Origin: Cyclobacteriaceae bacterium
GTDB taxonomy: Bacteria; Bacteroidota; Bacteroidia; Cytophagales; Cyclobacteriaceae
Reading direction: 5' to 3'
Assembly (NCBI GenBank): GCA_016787645.1
Contig: JAEUUF010000015.1
Coordinates: 1-64,000, forward strand
DNA: 64,000 bases
Position 1 is the first letter of the stretch. Each line of letters starts with the position of its first letter. A program made the position numbers and the translations under genes. Positions 7,701 through 16,205 of this stretch are shown one piece after another. The notes under the pieces were generated by a model, which ran no database searches, was not told where the DNA came from, and saw only the letters and a program-made list of their open reading frames with translations.

Positions 7701-9603
7701 CACATTTCAGCTTGGTGAGACAGACGATGGAGAAAAACTCTTCTCTGAAATGTTTCCACAAAATTCTGCTCGCGTGCAGCGACAAAAGAAAGCTCCGCTT
7801 AGAGTTATCATGGGTAATCCACCTTATTCTGTAGGTCAAAAATCCGCCAATGATAACTCACAAAATCAAAAATATGAAAAGCTTGATGGCCGTATAAGTT
7901 CTACATATGCTGCGAAAACAGATGCAACCAACAAAAACTCCCTCTACAACTCATATATAAAAGCTTTCAGATGGAGTACTGACAGGTTGGACAAAAATGG
8001 CGGAATAGTTTGTTTTGTTTCAGATGGTGGATGGTTGGATAACAGTGCACACGAAGGGTTTCGAAAGTGCCTTGAAAATGAGTTTACTTCTATCTATGTT
8101 TTTAATCTTAAGGGAAACGCTCGTTCCCAAGGCGAGCAGCGGAAAAAAGAAGCTGGAAACGTATTTGGAGGCGGTTCCAGGACACCGATTGCTATAACGC
8201 TACTTGTAAAGAATCCAAACTCGAAGAATACTAAAGCTGAAATTAGCTATCATGAAATAGCTGATTATCTAAGTAAAGAAGATAAGTTGGGATTTATTAG
8301 AAAATCTAAATCGTTAGCGAATTCAAGTTTTTCCCTTAATAGAATTCATCCAAATGAGCATGGTGACTGGATAAGTCAAAGAAATGATTCTTTCAATACG
8401 TTTATTTCCATTGGTGAGAAATCAGAAAGAATTTCATTTTTTGTTCCAGCACTCTATTGTAGAGGTTTAGAGACTTCGCGTGATGCGTGGGCATACAACT
8501 CAAGTCAAGCTGCTTTGAAATCGAACGTAAAAAGGTCTCTTCGTTTCTACAATGAACAGGTTGACATTTGGCTGAAGCATAAATCAAAGAGTAATGCAAA
8601 AATTGAAGATGTTATTTCCTTTGACGATACAATGGTTAGTTGGTCAAGAGCTTTTCTTACTGAAGCAAAAAATGGTAAAAAGAAAAAATTCAGCGATGAT
8701 AATTTGGTTCAAAGCCTTTATCGACCATTTTTTAGACAGAATCTCTATTTCAGTCGAGAATTTAATAATGTTGTGTCACGGATGGACTCGTTCTTTCCAA
8801 ATAATAATTCCAAGAATATAGTCCTTTGCGTATCCGGGACCTCGGCCTCCGTGTCAAATTGTATCCCGGACTTGCACTTTAATGGTGATACACAATGCTT
8901 TCCACTTTACTATTATGACGTAAGGTTGAAAGAATCTAAAACTTTATTCGACAGCGAAAACGAAGATCGATTCATTCGAAGAGATGGTATTAGCGACACC
9001 ATTCTTACGTTGGCGATAAAAAACTATGGAAAAGAGGTTACGAAAGAGGATATCTTTTACTACGTGTTTGGCTTCTTACAAAGTCCGGAGTATAAAGAGA
9101 TATTTGCCAACGACTTAAAGAAAATGCTGCCACGTATTCCTCTGGTGGAAGGCACACATGATTTCTGGGCGTTTAGCAAAGCAGGCCGCAAGCTTGCAGA
9201 CCTGCATATCAACTACGAAAGTGTAGAGCCACATCCAACAGTGCGTGTTGTTTTTCCGGAAATTCAATATCAAATGGATGCGTATGAATTCTACTCAGTA
9301 GAAAAGATGCGCTTCCCAAAGAAAGATCAGAAGGACACTATTCTCTATAACAGCAGAATCAGAATTGAGAACATCCCGGCAAAAGCATACGAGTACGTTG
9401 TAAATGGCAAAAGCGCTATTGACTGGATCATGGAGCGTTACCAAGTAACGGTACACAAAGAAAGCGGCATCCAGAACGATCCCAATGATTGGTCACGTGA
9501 AGTAGAGAAGCCGAGCTACATCTTGGATTTGTTGTTAAGTGTTATAAATGTAAGTGTGCAGACTGTGGATATTGTGGCGGGATTGCCGAAGGTTAAGTTT
9601 TAA
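4753..9603 (+). CDS. Type ISP restriction-modification enzyme (nuclease-helicase-methyltransferase)
   Basis: A 1616-aa single polypeptide with all activities. An N-terminal Mrr-like PD-(D/E)XK nuclease has D65 in GGDTGIDLV and Q79-C-K81. A superfamily 2 translocase follows, with Walker A ACGTGKT (about 201-207), DEAH at ~340, TATPRLY soon after, and motif VI QSVGRVMRKAPGKK at about 596. A helical coupler comes next. The N6-adenine methyltransferase has motif I DPFTGTG starting at D912 and motif IV NPPY at 1022. The last ~500 residues are the target-recognition region. This order and length match LlaGI/LlaBIII-type ISP enzymes, which methylate one strand of their site and, on unmodified DNA, translocate until two converging enzymes cut. 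No separate specificity subunit is needed. All listed motifs are intact, so it is probably active. It heads a same-strand run to 14470. Confidence 0.92.
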   Translation: MAFQKVLDKYRKISFSERDKGDRFERLMQAYLKTDPKYAYLFKKVWLWNEFPGREDLGGGDTGIDLVALTYDGDYWAIQCKCYQEKTLIDKPAVDSFLSTSSRKFKAEGRSVGFSNRLWISTTNNWGPNATESIKNQNPPVTRLNLFDLQEAPVDWVKLDQGISGEQSRITDRELRPHQTEALEKTHKHFKKFDRGKLIMACGTGKTFNSLRIAEHETKGKGNILFLVPSIALLGQTLREWTAFAKEPINAICICSDPEVSKKKTKNDDSDNFSVVDLALPASTDVKDIVSQFQHIKKNGHKGMTVVFSTYQSIDVISKAQKALEKSDVGIEQFDLVICDEAHRTTGVTISGEDESAFTKVHDNKFLKAAKRLYMTATPRLYSDDAKSKAAQADAILCSMDDATMFGEEIYRIGFGDAVEKNLLTDYKVLILTLSDKDVPPAVQKMIADEKSEITTDDASKLIGCINALSKQILGDQGIIKDSDPEPMRKAVAFCQSIAVSRKITSIFNTATDAYISSLPEEKKEQMVSTGSKHIDGTMSAPQRDELLGWLKQDTEDGECRVLTNVRCLSEGVDVPSLDAVMFLSARNSQVDVVQSVGRVMRKAPGKKYGYIIIPVVVPANVEPDKALDDNERYKVVWTVLNALRAHDDRFNATVNKIELNRRRPSQILVGRPEYSFDNHGLPVVADEQAGYGSNKDITQQLALQFEQLQNVVFARMVQKVGDKRYWEQWAKSVAEIAQRHEERINRLITENKKYKQAFEKFLTGLQKNINPNITDKDAIEMLSQHLVTAPVFEALFEGYSFVMNNPISKAMQSMLELLEEQALEKDTQSLEKFYASVRKRAEGIDNSEGKQRIILELYEKYFKTALPKMVDRLGIVYTPVEVVDFIVHSVNDVLKKEFGRNIGDENIHILDPFTGTGTFVTRLIQSGLIDKKNLAHKYKNEIHANEIVLLAYYIAAVNIENAYHDAMGETDYLAFEGICLTDTFQLGETDDGEKLFSEMFPQNSARVQRQKKAPLRVIMGNPPYSVGQKSANDNSQNQKYEKLDGRISSTYAAKTDATNKNSLYNSYIKAFRWSTDRLDKNGGIVCFVSDGGWLDNSAHEGFRKCLENEFTSIYVFNLKGNARSQGEQRKKEAGNVFGGGSRTPIAITLLVKNPNSKNTKAEISYHEIADYLSKEDKLGFIRKSKSLANSSFSLNRIHPNEHGDWISQRNDSFNTFISIGEKSERISFFVPALYCRGLETSRDAWAYNSSQAALKSNVKRSLRFYNEQVDIWLKHKSKSNAKIEDVISFDDTMVSWSRAFLTEAKNGKKKKFSDDNLVQSLYRPFFRQNLYFSREFNNVVSRMDSFFPNNNSKNIVLCVSGTSASVSNCIPDLHFNGDTQCFPLYYYDVRLKESKTLFDSENEDRFIRRDGISDTILTLAIKNYGKEVTKEDIFYYVFGFLQSPEYKEIFANDLKKMLPRIPLVEGTHDFWAFSKAGRKLADLHINYESVEPHPTVRVVFPEIQYQMDAYEFYSVEKMRFPKKDQKDTILYNSRIRIENIPAKAYEYVVNGKSAIDWIMERYQVTVHKESGIQNDPNDWSREVEKPSYILDLLLSVINVSVQTVDIVAGLPKVKF

Positions 9604-9614
9604 CGAATAAAGAT

Positions 9615-10001
9615 ATGCCTTTTGTAAAGGGAGATATATTACTTCCATCTACTCTCGTTGCCAAAAAAGATTGGTTGAAAGGATTGCATCATCCTGCCGT
9701 TGTCTGGGATGAAATCTTTGATGGGAGTACTGACTTTACAGGAATTATGCTGACCCATACGCCTCCTACTAAACGCTTTACGAATGTACTGATGGCCGCT
9801 AATCATTTTCAAAACGGTTATAAAGTCGTATTTTCAAAAACCCACTTCGTTAATCAACGTTTCATAAAATTCTATGACTGGGGGCCATTTGAATTGGTTG
9901 GAAAGTTAACTATTGAGGGGATTGCATTTATTGACGCGCACCTTAGTCAAAACTCACCTTCGATTGAGTTTCTTGAGTATAGGAATTCGATGATTGCTTA
10001 G
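9615..10001 (+). CDS. Small barrel-like protein next to the ISP enzyme, unknown (128 aa)
   Basis: Starts 12 nt after the ISP stop codon, so it is probably co-transcribed. The N-terminus (VKGDILLPSTLVAKKDW, then LHHPAVVWDE) and the middle (GIMLTHTPP) look beta-rich and resemble the SH3-like barrel of PemK/MazF-type or other small nucleic-acid-binding proteins. I cannot show MazF catalytic residues, and there is no antitoxin-like partner other than the 68-aa gene behind it. It may be an accessory factor of the restriction cluster. Confidence 0.6.
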   Translation: MPFVKGDILLPSTLVAKKDWLKGLHHPAVVWDEIFDGSTDFTGIMLTHTPPTKRFTNVLMAANHFQNGYKVVFSKTHFVNQRFIKFYDWGPFELVGKLTIEGIAFIDAHLSQNSPSIEFLEYRNSMIA

Positions 10002-10055
10002 GGTACAGTGCTTAGGATTGACAAACTTTTAATCTTAGAATAACCAAATAATTCT

Positions 10056-10262
10056 ATGGCCTATCACAATGTATACTTCGAACTTCCCACGCGGGAACTT
10101 GGAAAAGCTGACGCAAGATTTTTCATCTACAAAAACAACGACAAGTTAGGTGAAATCACAATTTCAAAAGGAGCTATTGAATATTTTCCCACACATAAAA
10201 AAACTCCAATAAAATTGTCATGGGGTAAATTTGATAAGCTCATGACGTCCATTAAAAAGTAA
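10056..10262 (+). CDS. Small conserved-looking protein, unknown (68 aa)
   Basis: MAYHNVYFELP at the start, a G-x-I-x-I-S-K-G-A-I stretch and an LSWGKFDKLM end give a compact beta-beta-alpha pattern. Short proteins of this type occur across bacteria, often near restriction or DUF262 genes (recalled, not checked). It ends 6 nt before the DUF262 gene, which implies translational coupling. Confidence 0.6.
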   Translation: MAYHNVYFELPTRELGKADARFFIYKNNDKLGEITISKGAIEYFPTHKKTPIKLSWGKFDKLMTSIKK

Positions 10263-10267
10263 ACATC

Positions 10268-12052
10268 ATGGATATAAACCCTCAAAAACTCACAATCGGC
10301 CAGTTGTTTAGCGTCTCCACCGAGCAGTTCGTTGTGCCTGAATATCAACGTCCCTATGCATGGTCGAAGCCTCAGTACGGGGCTCTCTATGAAGACTTAG
10401 AGCTCTTAGGAGATAATGACAAGCATTTATTTGGGATGTTGATAATTCACAAACCGAACTTCCAAGAAAACGGTATTTACAAACTCGAAGTGATAGATGG
10501 TCAGCAGCGACTTACAACTCTAAGTTTGTTACTCTTGTCGTGCAAACAAGTGTACTTTGATATTCACAAGAAAACCGAAAAAGTTAATGACATTCTTAAA
10601 TACCTGCTTTGCCATGATCTTGATGAAGCAAGTCATTCGAAGCTGATTTTGGGGGATTTTGATAATGGCGACTATCAAAAACTTATAAGTGGAAAGGACA
10701 TCCAAAATATCAGAAATGAAAACCTCCAATCCGCATTTACCTACTTCAAAGACAAAATAAGTTCATTATCGTTTCAAGAACTAAACAAACTTTTCAACAA
10801 GTTGATCAATGTTGCGGTAATTATTAAACTCGATGTGGTCAATGCGCATGATGCTTATAAGTTGTTCGAAACAATAAACAACAGAGGCCTTAGCCTATCA
10901 TCAACTGATATAATAAAGAATTTCCTTCTCGGCCACGCTTCTAAGTTGAACGATAAAGAGGCAAATACTTTACGTGACGTAAAGGATATTTGGTCTGAGA
11001 TAATTACTTACTTGGGCAGCCAAGACCCTGACAGTTTCCTTCGACAGGAAATGTCTTCTCTTCTCAATAGGAAGATTACCTATAAAAAGCTCGTTGAAGA
11101 ATTTAAAAAGCACTATTTAAATAATGTTGAACACGCTGATCTGATGGGCGAATACACCCACTTTCAGAAAGCTGCATCAAGTGGGGATGAAGATGATGAA
11201 GATGATGATCAGAATGAGGACGGTGAGGACTCCAGTGCCAGCCAAAAGATAAGTGCACCTGACTATCTTAGAAAAATTCGAAATGATGCATCAACTTATT
11301 CAATGATTATTAATCGATCCTTTGACGATGACAGGATCAATAGGCGGCTATTGAATTTAGAGAGAATACAATCTACACCAACCTATATTTTTCTAGTTCC
11401 CTACTTCCAGAGAGAAAGAGATTTGAAGAACCAACTGGAGGTGCTTAGAATTCTGGAAGTATTTATGTTGAGACGGCATATTTGTGAAGCCCGAACAAGT
11501 GAGCATGATGGTATCTTTGCCAAACTTGCCAATATTCGCGATGTTTCCCCAACGAGCGTAGTCGAGTTTCTCCAAGAATACACCCCTGGCGATGAAAGAT
11601 TTAGGGAGTCATTTCCGTTGAGTGACTTCGATGGCCGACTTGTAAATCGTGCAAGGTATATTTTAGAAGAAGTTGAATTAAATAAACGAGGAAATACTGG
11701 TGAAATTCGCATTAATTCCAGTGTAGAAGTTCATTTAGAACACATCATTCCTCAAGTGATCAATACTAAGAAATCAGTTACTGAGTTTGGTGACTGGATC
11801 ACTTATCTCGGTGCCAATGCATTGAAAGATCACCCCAAGCATGTTTCGAAAATTGGAAATATGACTTTACTCGCTGGAGCTCTAAACATTTCAGCATCCA
11901 ACAATCCTTTTGGAAAGAAGAAAAATGCTTACAAGAAATCATCAATACTTATAACAAATGAACTAGCCAAGGGCAATGACTTCAAGTTTTCACATGCAAC
12001 AAAACGTGGAAAGGAATTGGCTGACTTGGCAATTGGAATCTGGAAATTTTAA
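10268..12052 (+). CDS. DUF262/DUF1524 GmrSD-like nuclease
   Basis: A 594-aa protein. The N-terminal DUF262 (ParB/Srx-like) domain has YQRPYAW (26-32) and the nucleotide-binding signature IDGQQR (76-81), then FETINNRG near residue 200. An unusual acidic linker (GDEDDEDDDQNEDGED) starts at about residue 306. The C-terminal DUF1524 HNH-type nuclease has HLEH at 489-492, followed by IGNMTLL and an N-P-F-x-K-K-K tail. GmrSD, BrxU and SspE relatives cleave modified or invading DNA using NTP. A fused DUF262-DUF1524 chain is the usual single-chain form. It is tightly spaced between the 68-aa gene (6 nt) and the 796-aa gene (28 nt). Confidence 0.88.
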   Translation: MDINPQKLTIGQLFSVSTEQFVVPEYQRPYAWSKPQYGALYEDLELLGDNDKHLFGMLIIHKPNFQENGIYKLEVIDGQQRLTTLSLLLLSCKQVYFDIHKKTEKVNDILKYLLCHDLDEASHSKLILGDFDNGDYQKLISGKDIQNIRNENLQSAFTYFKDKISSLSFQELNKLFNKLINVAVIIKLDVVNAHDAYKLFETINNRGLSLSSTDIIKNFLLGHASKLNDKEANTLRDVKDIWSEIITYLGSQDPDSFLRQEMSSLLNRKITYKKLVEEFKKHYLNNVEHADLMGEYTHFQKAASSGDEDDEDDDQNEDGEDSSASQKISAPDYLRKIRNDASTYSMIINRSFDDDRINRRLLNLERIQSTPTYIFLVPYFQRERDLKNQLEVLRILEVFMLRRHICEARTSEHDGIFAKLANIRDVSPTSVVEFLQEYTPGDERFRESFPLSDFDGRLVNRARYILEEVELNKRGNTGEIRINSSVEVHLEHIIPQVINTKKSVTEFGDWITYLGANALKDHPKHVSKIGNMTLLAGALNISASNNPFGKKKNAYKKSSILITNELAKGNDFKFSHATKRGKELADLAIGIWKF

Positions 12053-12079
12053 CGCATACCTAATCCACGATGTAAGTCG

Positions 12080-14470
12080 ATGACTGTCGGTATAAATCAG
12101 GAACTGTCGCCAATTAAATTTTGCTTCTTCATAAAACCGGAAGTGGATAGTTTAACGCGTGCCAGCCAAGTTGCAAATAGTTTTTGGGGAGGTCGGAACA
12201 GTCCTATTTTTCCATTGTATGAAAAATTTGATAGACGATTCAGAACAATTTTTAGTGCAAATGAATCCGAAGAAAACTTCTACCTCAACCTTCTTAAGAA
12301 TTTTAATCCAGATATTATAGTATTAGAGGATGGCCTAAACTCTGACTTTGCGACTAAAGTTAGTGGTGATAGAATAATCATATCGTTGAGTGATCTTGAA
12401 AAAAGCCTGCTAAAGTTAGAGAACGAGTATGGCTTGACCATTTTGGAAATCTTGTATGAGATTGTAACGGGGATGTTTGAATACAAGCGCAATGACGATT
12501 TGCATATCCTGCTCGCTAAAAATGATAAGAACGACCCTTTGGTATCTATACTATTTAATACACCAACAAATGAACTTTCCGGCATAATTCACGATAGTCT
12601 AAAACAAAAAGACTTTTACAAAACTGCCGATGTTGGATTAAAGGATTTGCACGTGTTTAGGGAAGCTAATGCGTTTAACTACACACAGATACACTTCTAT
12701 AAATTATCTAAGCAGAGATCATTTGGTGATTATTATGAATTCGTTTTCATATTTAATCCTGCCGATTTCTATTCACTCATAGTTCTTTGGAATCTAAAGG
12801 CAGCAGGACGATTTGTCTTTGCTTTCCCGATCACAGGGTATTCCAAAAACGAACTTGACGATGGACTACTTGAATTCTACAACAACAGAAAGGAAAATGA
12901 ACTTGGGCCTTCGATCTTCTGGGGACCAAATCTAACACGAGAACAGCTATCTGACGCTTTCAATTATCTTACTAAGGTTGTTCAGGGCAAGTATCCTAAA
13001 GCGCGGATTAATCACCAGCAATGGATTCCTAGATTTGGAAGTGATGGTGAAGTCGCTCAAAAGGATGGCGTAATGAGTAGCATTTTTGTTAAGGAAATTT
13101 CGTACGATCAAATTAAGGCCGAGGAAAATTGGCTTAGGTACTCTCTGCTTAAAACAGGATTCAAATCGGTCGAGCATACTCACAGAAGAACGCACAAAGT
13201 CACATCTTACATCAAGTATAGTGATGAGCTTTTGCTATACCCTTCCGTAATTGAAGGCATAGATAGTCTCGATTGGATTCGGATGAGCGACTCAATGTCC
13301 TACAAAGAACACCGAATTTCAAATGGCGGTATAATTAAATTTTGTCGAGGAGATGAATCGGACGTACATTTTCATATACCAGAATCAGGTAAGTATTTGA
13401 AAGTTTTTTTTGAAAAGCATCAATTAAAGTTTTCAATTCCTGCGCAAGGTGAATTGACTAAACAGATTTTCAAAAACATAGGCGGAATATATGGAATTGG
13501 GAGGTTCAGTTCGGTGGGGGCAATTAAAGTGTTAGAAGAGTTGGAAAATGAGAATGTCCTGCATGTTGAAACTTTGGTCGGCCTAATAAAGAAATACAAG
13601 CCTAATGGATTTGGAGATAGACCCTTTGACTTTATGTCAATACTTCTCGAAAATAACATTGTTGAATTGGGCACCCAAATCCAATGCACAATCTGTCATC
13701 AATGGGCATTCTATCCTCTAAATGAAATGTCGCCCCAGATTGTTTGCAAGAATTGCAGAAGTTCATTTAAGCCACCTCAAAATCATCCAAAGGAAACGTT
13801 TAGATGGTCGTATCGTGGAGTTGGCCCTTTTTCTCGAAATAATAAAGTTGACGGACTTTTTTGTGGGTTCCTGACACTCAGTCTTTTCGAAAGAGGTATT
13901 CACGCTATCAATGATGGAATTACCACTTTCATGAACTTTCAACTTGAGAAACCTGGGAAGGTTATCGAAGTCGATCTGATGGTTCAACTGAGAACCGAGA
14001 GTTTTTCGGAGGATAAAACTGACTTAATATTTTGTGAATGTAAAACCTACAAGGATTTTGAGCAAAAGGATATAGATCGAATGATCCTATTGGGTGAGGC
14101 ATTCCCAAATTCGATTTTGGTCTTAAGTACTTTGAAAGATCAGCTCAACGAGGGGGAGAAGAAACTTGCCTCCTCGCTGGTAAATCATTTTAGGAAAGGT
14201 AATGGCAATCGTCCGTTGAACCCGGTTCTGGTTTTGACCTCAAATGAATTACTTCCAAAAAAATTCCATGATGCCTTTGATCATTTTGGTGAAATCCATA
14301 GCGCAATAAGGTACAATGATCTACTCGGCTATCTCTGTGAAAAGAGCTGTGAAGTATACCTCGGCTTAAAAATGTGGAGTGATATTAAAATGGAAGAGTG
14401 GCGAGAGTATCATAGCAAAAGAAATCTTATCGGAGGTATAATTCATAGTCTTCTGAATCGACAGAGGTAA
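12080..14470 (+). CDS. Large putative nuclease: zinc ribbon plus PD-(D/E)XK-like core (796 aa)
   Basis: No named family recognised. A treble-clef or zinc-ribbon pattern with C536-x2-C539 and C556-x2-C559 is followed by a restriction-endonuclease-like core. That core has E630-V-D632-LM on one strand, then FCE653-C-K655-TYKDF, i.e. a D-(~20)-E-x-K motif, then a helix and a strand (NSILVLSTLKD). The first ~520 residues are of unknown fold and could be the recognition or signalling part. It begins 28 nt after the DUF262 gene and ends the block headed by the ISP enzyme, so a joint defence function with DUF262 is plausible but unproven. Confidence 0.72.
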   Translation: MTVGINQELSPIKFCFFIKPEVDSLTRASQVANSFWGGRNSPIFPLYEKFDRRFRTIFSANESEENFYLNLLKNFNPDIIVLEDGLNSDFATKVSGDRIIISLSDLEKSLLKLENEYGLTILEILYEIVTGMFEYKRNDDLHILLAKNDKNDPLVSILFNTPTNELSGIIHDSLKQKDFYKTADVGLKDLHVFREANAFNYTQIHFYKLSKQRSFGDYYEFVFIFNPADFYSLIVLWNLKAAGRFVFAFPITGYSKNELDDGLLEFYNNRKENELGPSIFWGPNLTREQLSDAFNYLTKVVQGKYPKARINHQQWIPRFGSDGEVAQKDGVMSSIFVKEISYDQIKAEENWLRYSLLKTGFKSVEHTHRRTHKVTSYIKYSDELLLYPSVIEGIDSLDWIRMSDSMSYKEHRISNGGIIKFCRGDESDVHFHIPESGKYLKVFFEKHQLKFSIPAQGELTKQIFKNIGGIYGIGRFSSVGAIKVLEELENENVLHVETLVGLIKKYKPNGFGDRPFDFMSILLENNIVELGTQIQCTICHQWAFYPLNEMSPQIVCKNCRSSFKPPQNHPKETFRWSYRGVGPFSRNNKVDGLFCGFLTLSLFERGIHAINDGITTFMNFQLEKPGKVIEVDLMVQLRTESFSEDKTDLIFCECKTYKDFEQKDIDRMILLGEAFPNSILVLSTLKDQLNEGEKKLASSLVNHFRKGNGNRPLNPVLVLTSNELLPKKFHDAFDHFGEIHSAIRYNDLLGYLCEKSCEVYLGLKMWSDIKMEEWREYHSKRNLIGGIIHSLLNRQR

Positions 14471-14745
14471 CCCAAGCTACTACCTATTAGCGAGTCCTGT
14501 TTAACTATTACTCCTTAATTAATACTTGTGCGACATTATCTTCAGTAATTTTTTTGCAGGGATGAAATTTATCCCATGCACCTATTCTCAATTCCTGACT
14601 TTCTCCTTTGTCTTCCGTTTCACACGGAATCGAACCGGCCCTGAAATACTCCTGACTATTTCTGGTCGCAAGGGAAATACGTTCCTGTGCCTCCGAGATA
14701 CTTCTCTTTACCTCCAATACATGTGCTGATACACTAATCCATACT

Positions 14746-15450
14746 ATGAACTCAGATCAGATACCAGAGGATGGGATTACCCATCCTCTTTTTATTTCCC
14801 CAATCCCTTACCTATACCAAATATCTTATCGAACCAGTCGGAAGGCAGATCAGATAATTACCTATACCTCCCCCCATGAGATCATACTAAATCTATACTG
14901 CTTCAAGAATGAGGATAGGATTACCTATCTGGATAGGGATACCAAGGATCAGATATTCACCATTGCTATCCATCGATTCAAATATCTCATTGCAGAATCC
15001 ATCTACCAGGTTGACCAGGAGAAATTAGAACTACTATATATGCGGTTGCTTCTGACCAACCGCTACTCAAAGACAATCCCTGACCGTGGACGGTTTCGGC
15101 AACTTGACCACATATTTAGGCAATGGTTGCTGACTCTCAAGGGTGGATACGACATCTATCTAACCACCGAGCAGATACGCACCATCCTCTACTCTAAAGT
15201 CAGACGGACATCCTGCATCCACCTACTATCCACCATTGAGCATTGGAACAGTCAGAACGACATCCATATGAACCATATCAACCTACCTAAAACTATGGGA
15301 AATCGGGGGTTGGTTTACGAGTGTCTGAGGGTTGAGCTATCCAAGCAGGGATTCCGATTATACGAATACGACCCCCATCCTGATGATGTAATGTTCGAGA
15401 CCAGTGCCAGCCGGGAGATCATTCAAGTCATTAATCAACTAATCAAATAA
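14746..15450 (+). CDS. Unknown protein, first gene of a two-gene unit (234 aa)
   Basis: No domain recognised. It looks soluble and helical, with many Ile/Tyr/Arg residues. Its codon use is rich in ATA and CTA and differs from the adjacent ISP block. It ends 2 nt before the start of the membrane/zinc-finger gene, so the two are very probably translated together. The ~275 bp upstream (14471-14745) shows no gene that I can support. Confidence 0.6.
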   Translation: MNSDQIPEDGITHPLFISPIPYLYQISYRTSRKADQIITYTSPHEIILNLYCFKNEDRITYLDRDTKDQIFTIAIHRFKYLIAESIYQVDQEKLELLYMRLLLTNRYSKTIPDRGRFRQLDHIFRQWLLTLKGGYDIYLTTEQIRTILYSKVRRTSCIHLLSTIEHWNSQNDIHMNHINLPKTMGNRGLVYECLRVELSKQGFRLYEYDPHPDDVMFETSASREIIQVINQLIK

Positions 15451-15452
15451 CT

Positions 15453-16157
15453 ATGAACAAAATCGTAACACAAATCGCAGACGTCATCACCAGTTTAGGC
15501 ACGGTGATTTTCGTACTGCTAATGACCGTCATCGCCATGATATTTGTCGGTCATGGACTCTACTATCAAGTATTCATCAAGGTTATGTCACCGTGGCAAT
15601 CAGAAATTGCATCGTGGGTTCTAAGCTTCGGAGTTGAAACCACCGTGTTGGTCATAACCTGTAATGTAAAGTACTTCGGCAGTCGACAGTTGCCGGTGTT
15701 CTTTGCACTATGCTCCGGATTCATAGTTCTGTTCTTTATTAATGCATTCGACCTGTCTCAGCCTGGATTGGACATTGCTGTTCGCTGGTTCATGGGTTTA
15801 CTTGTCTCCGGGGTCAACTATGTGTATTCTGAATTATTCGTTAAGAAATTCAACGACATGCAATTCACAACCAATCTGCTTAGTGAGATCGAAATGCTAA
15901 AACAACAAAACAGCGAATACAATCGAGAACGCTCATCAACTGAAGCTGAATTAACCAAAGCAAAACAGGACGTTGAACGACTGGTCGACTATGTAGCCGA
16001 ACTCGAAGCGTTTAAGAAGAAGGAAATGGATAAGGTAACATGCAAGTTCTGCAAGACTGTATTCCCTACAGTATTTCATTTAAATAGTCACATGAGAAAT
16101 TGTGATTTAAACCCTCGAAAGGGTGAGAAGTTATCAGTCTTTGAAGCGGTCGCGTAA
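15453..16157 (+). CDS. Four-TM protein with coiled coil and C-terminal C2HC zinc finger
   Basis: A 234-aa protein. Four hydrophobic segments are visible (about 12-36, 50-72, 80-98, 106-128), then a charged coiled coil (about 140-192). At the end is a single zinc-finger pattern C197-x2-C200-x12-H213-x3-C217, of the C2H2/C2HC kind that is uncommon on bacterial membrane proteins. This predicts a membrane anchor with a cytoplasmic rod carrying a nucleic-acid- or protein-binding finger. The partner is the preceding 234-aa protein, 2 nt upstream. A membrane sensor or effector in defence is a reasonable guess. I know of no characterised homologue. Confidence 0.7.
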   Translation: MNKIVTQIADVITSLGTVIFVLLMTVIAMIFVGHGLYYQVFIKVMSPWQSEIASWVLSFGVETTVLVITCNVKYFGSRQLPVFFALCSGFIVLFFINAFDLSQPGLDIAVRWFMGLLVSGVNYVYSELFVKKFNDMQFTTNLLSEIEMLKQQNSEYNRERSSTEAELTKAKQDVERLVDYVAELEAFKKKEMDKVTCKFCKTVFPTVFHLNSHMRNCDLNPRKGEKLSVFEAVA

Positions 16158-16205
16158 TAATTTCTGAAATTTATCTTTGATGGGAAAATGGTATAGTCTG
16201 TATCA

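Noticed and set aside
7351-7839. 162-aa minus-strand open frame inside the ISP gene
   Set aside because: It overlaps the methyltransferase motifs of the ISP enzyme on the other strand, so it is a shadow.
14508-14717. 69-aa minus-strand open frame in the 14471-14745 gap
   Set aside because: It needs a TTG start, is short, has no neighbour on its strand and no recognisable pattern. It cannot be excluded but is not supported.
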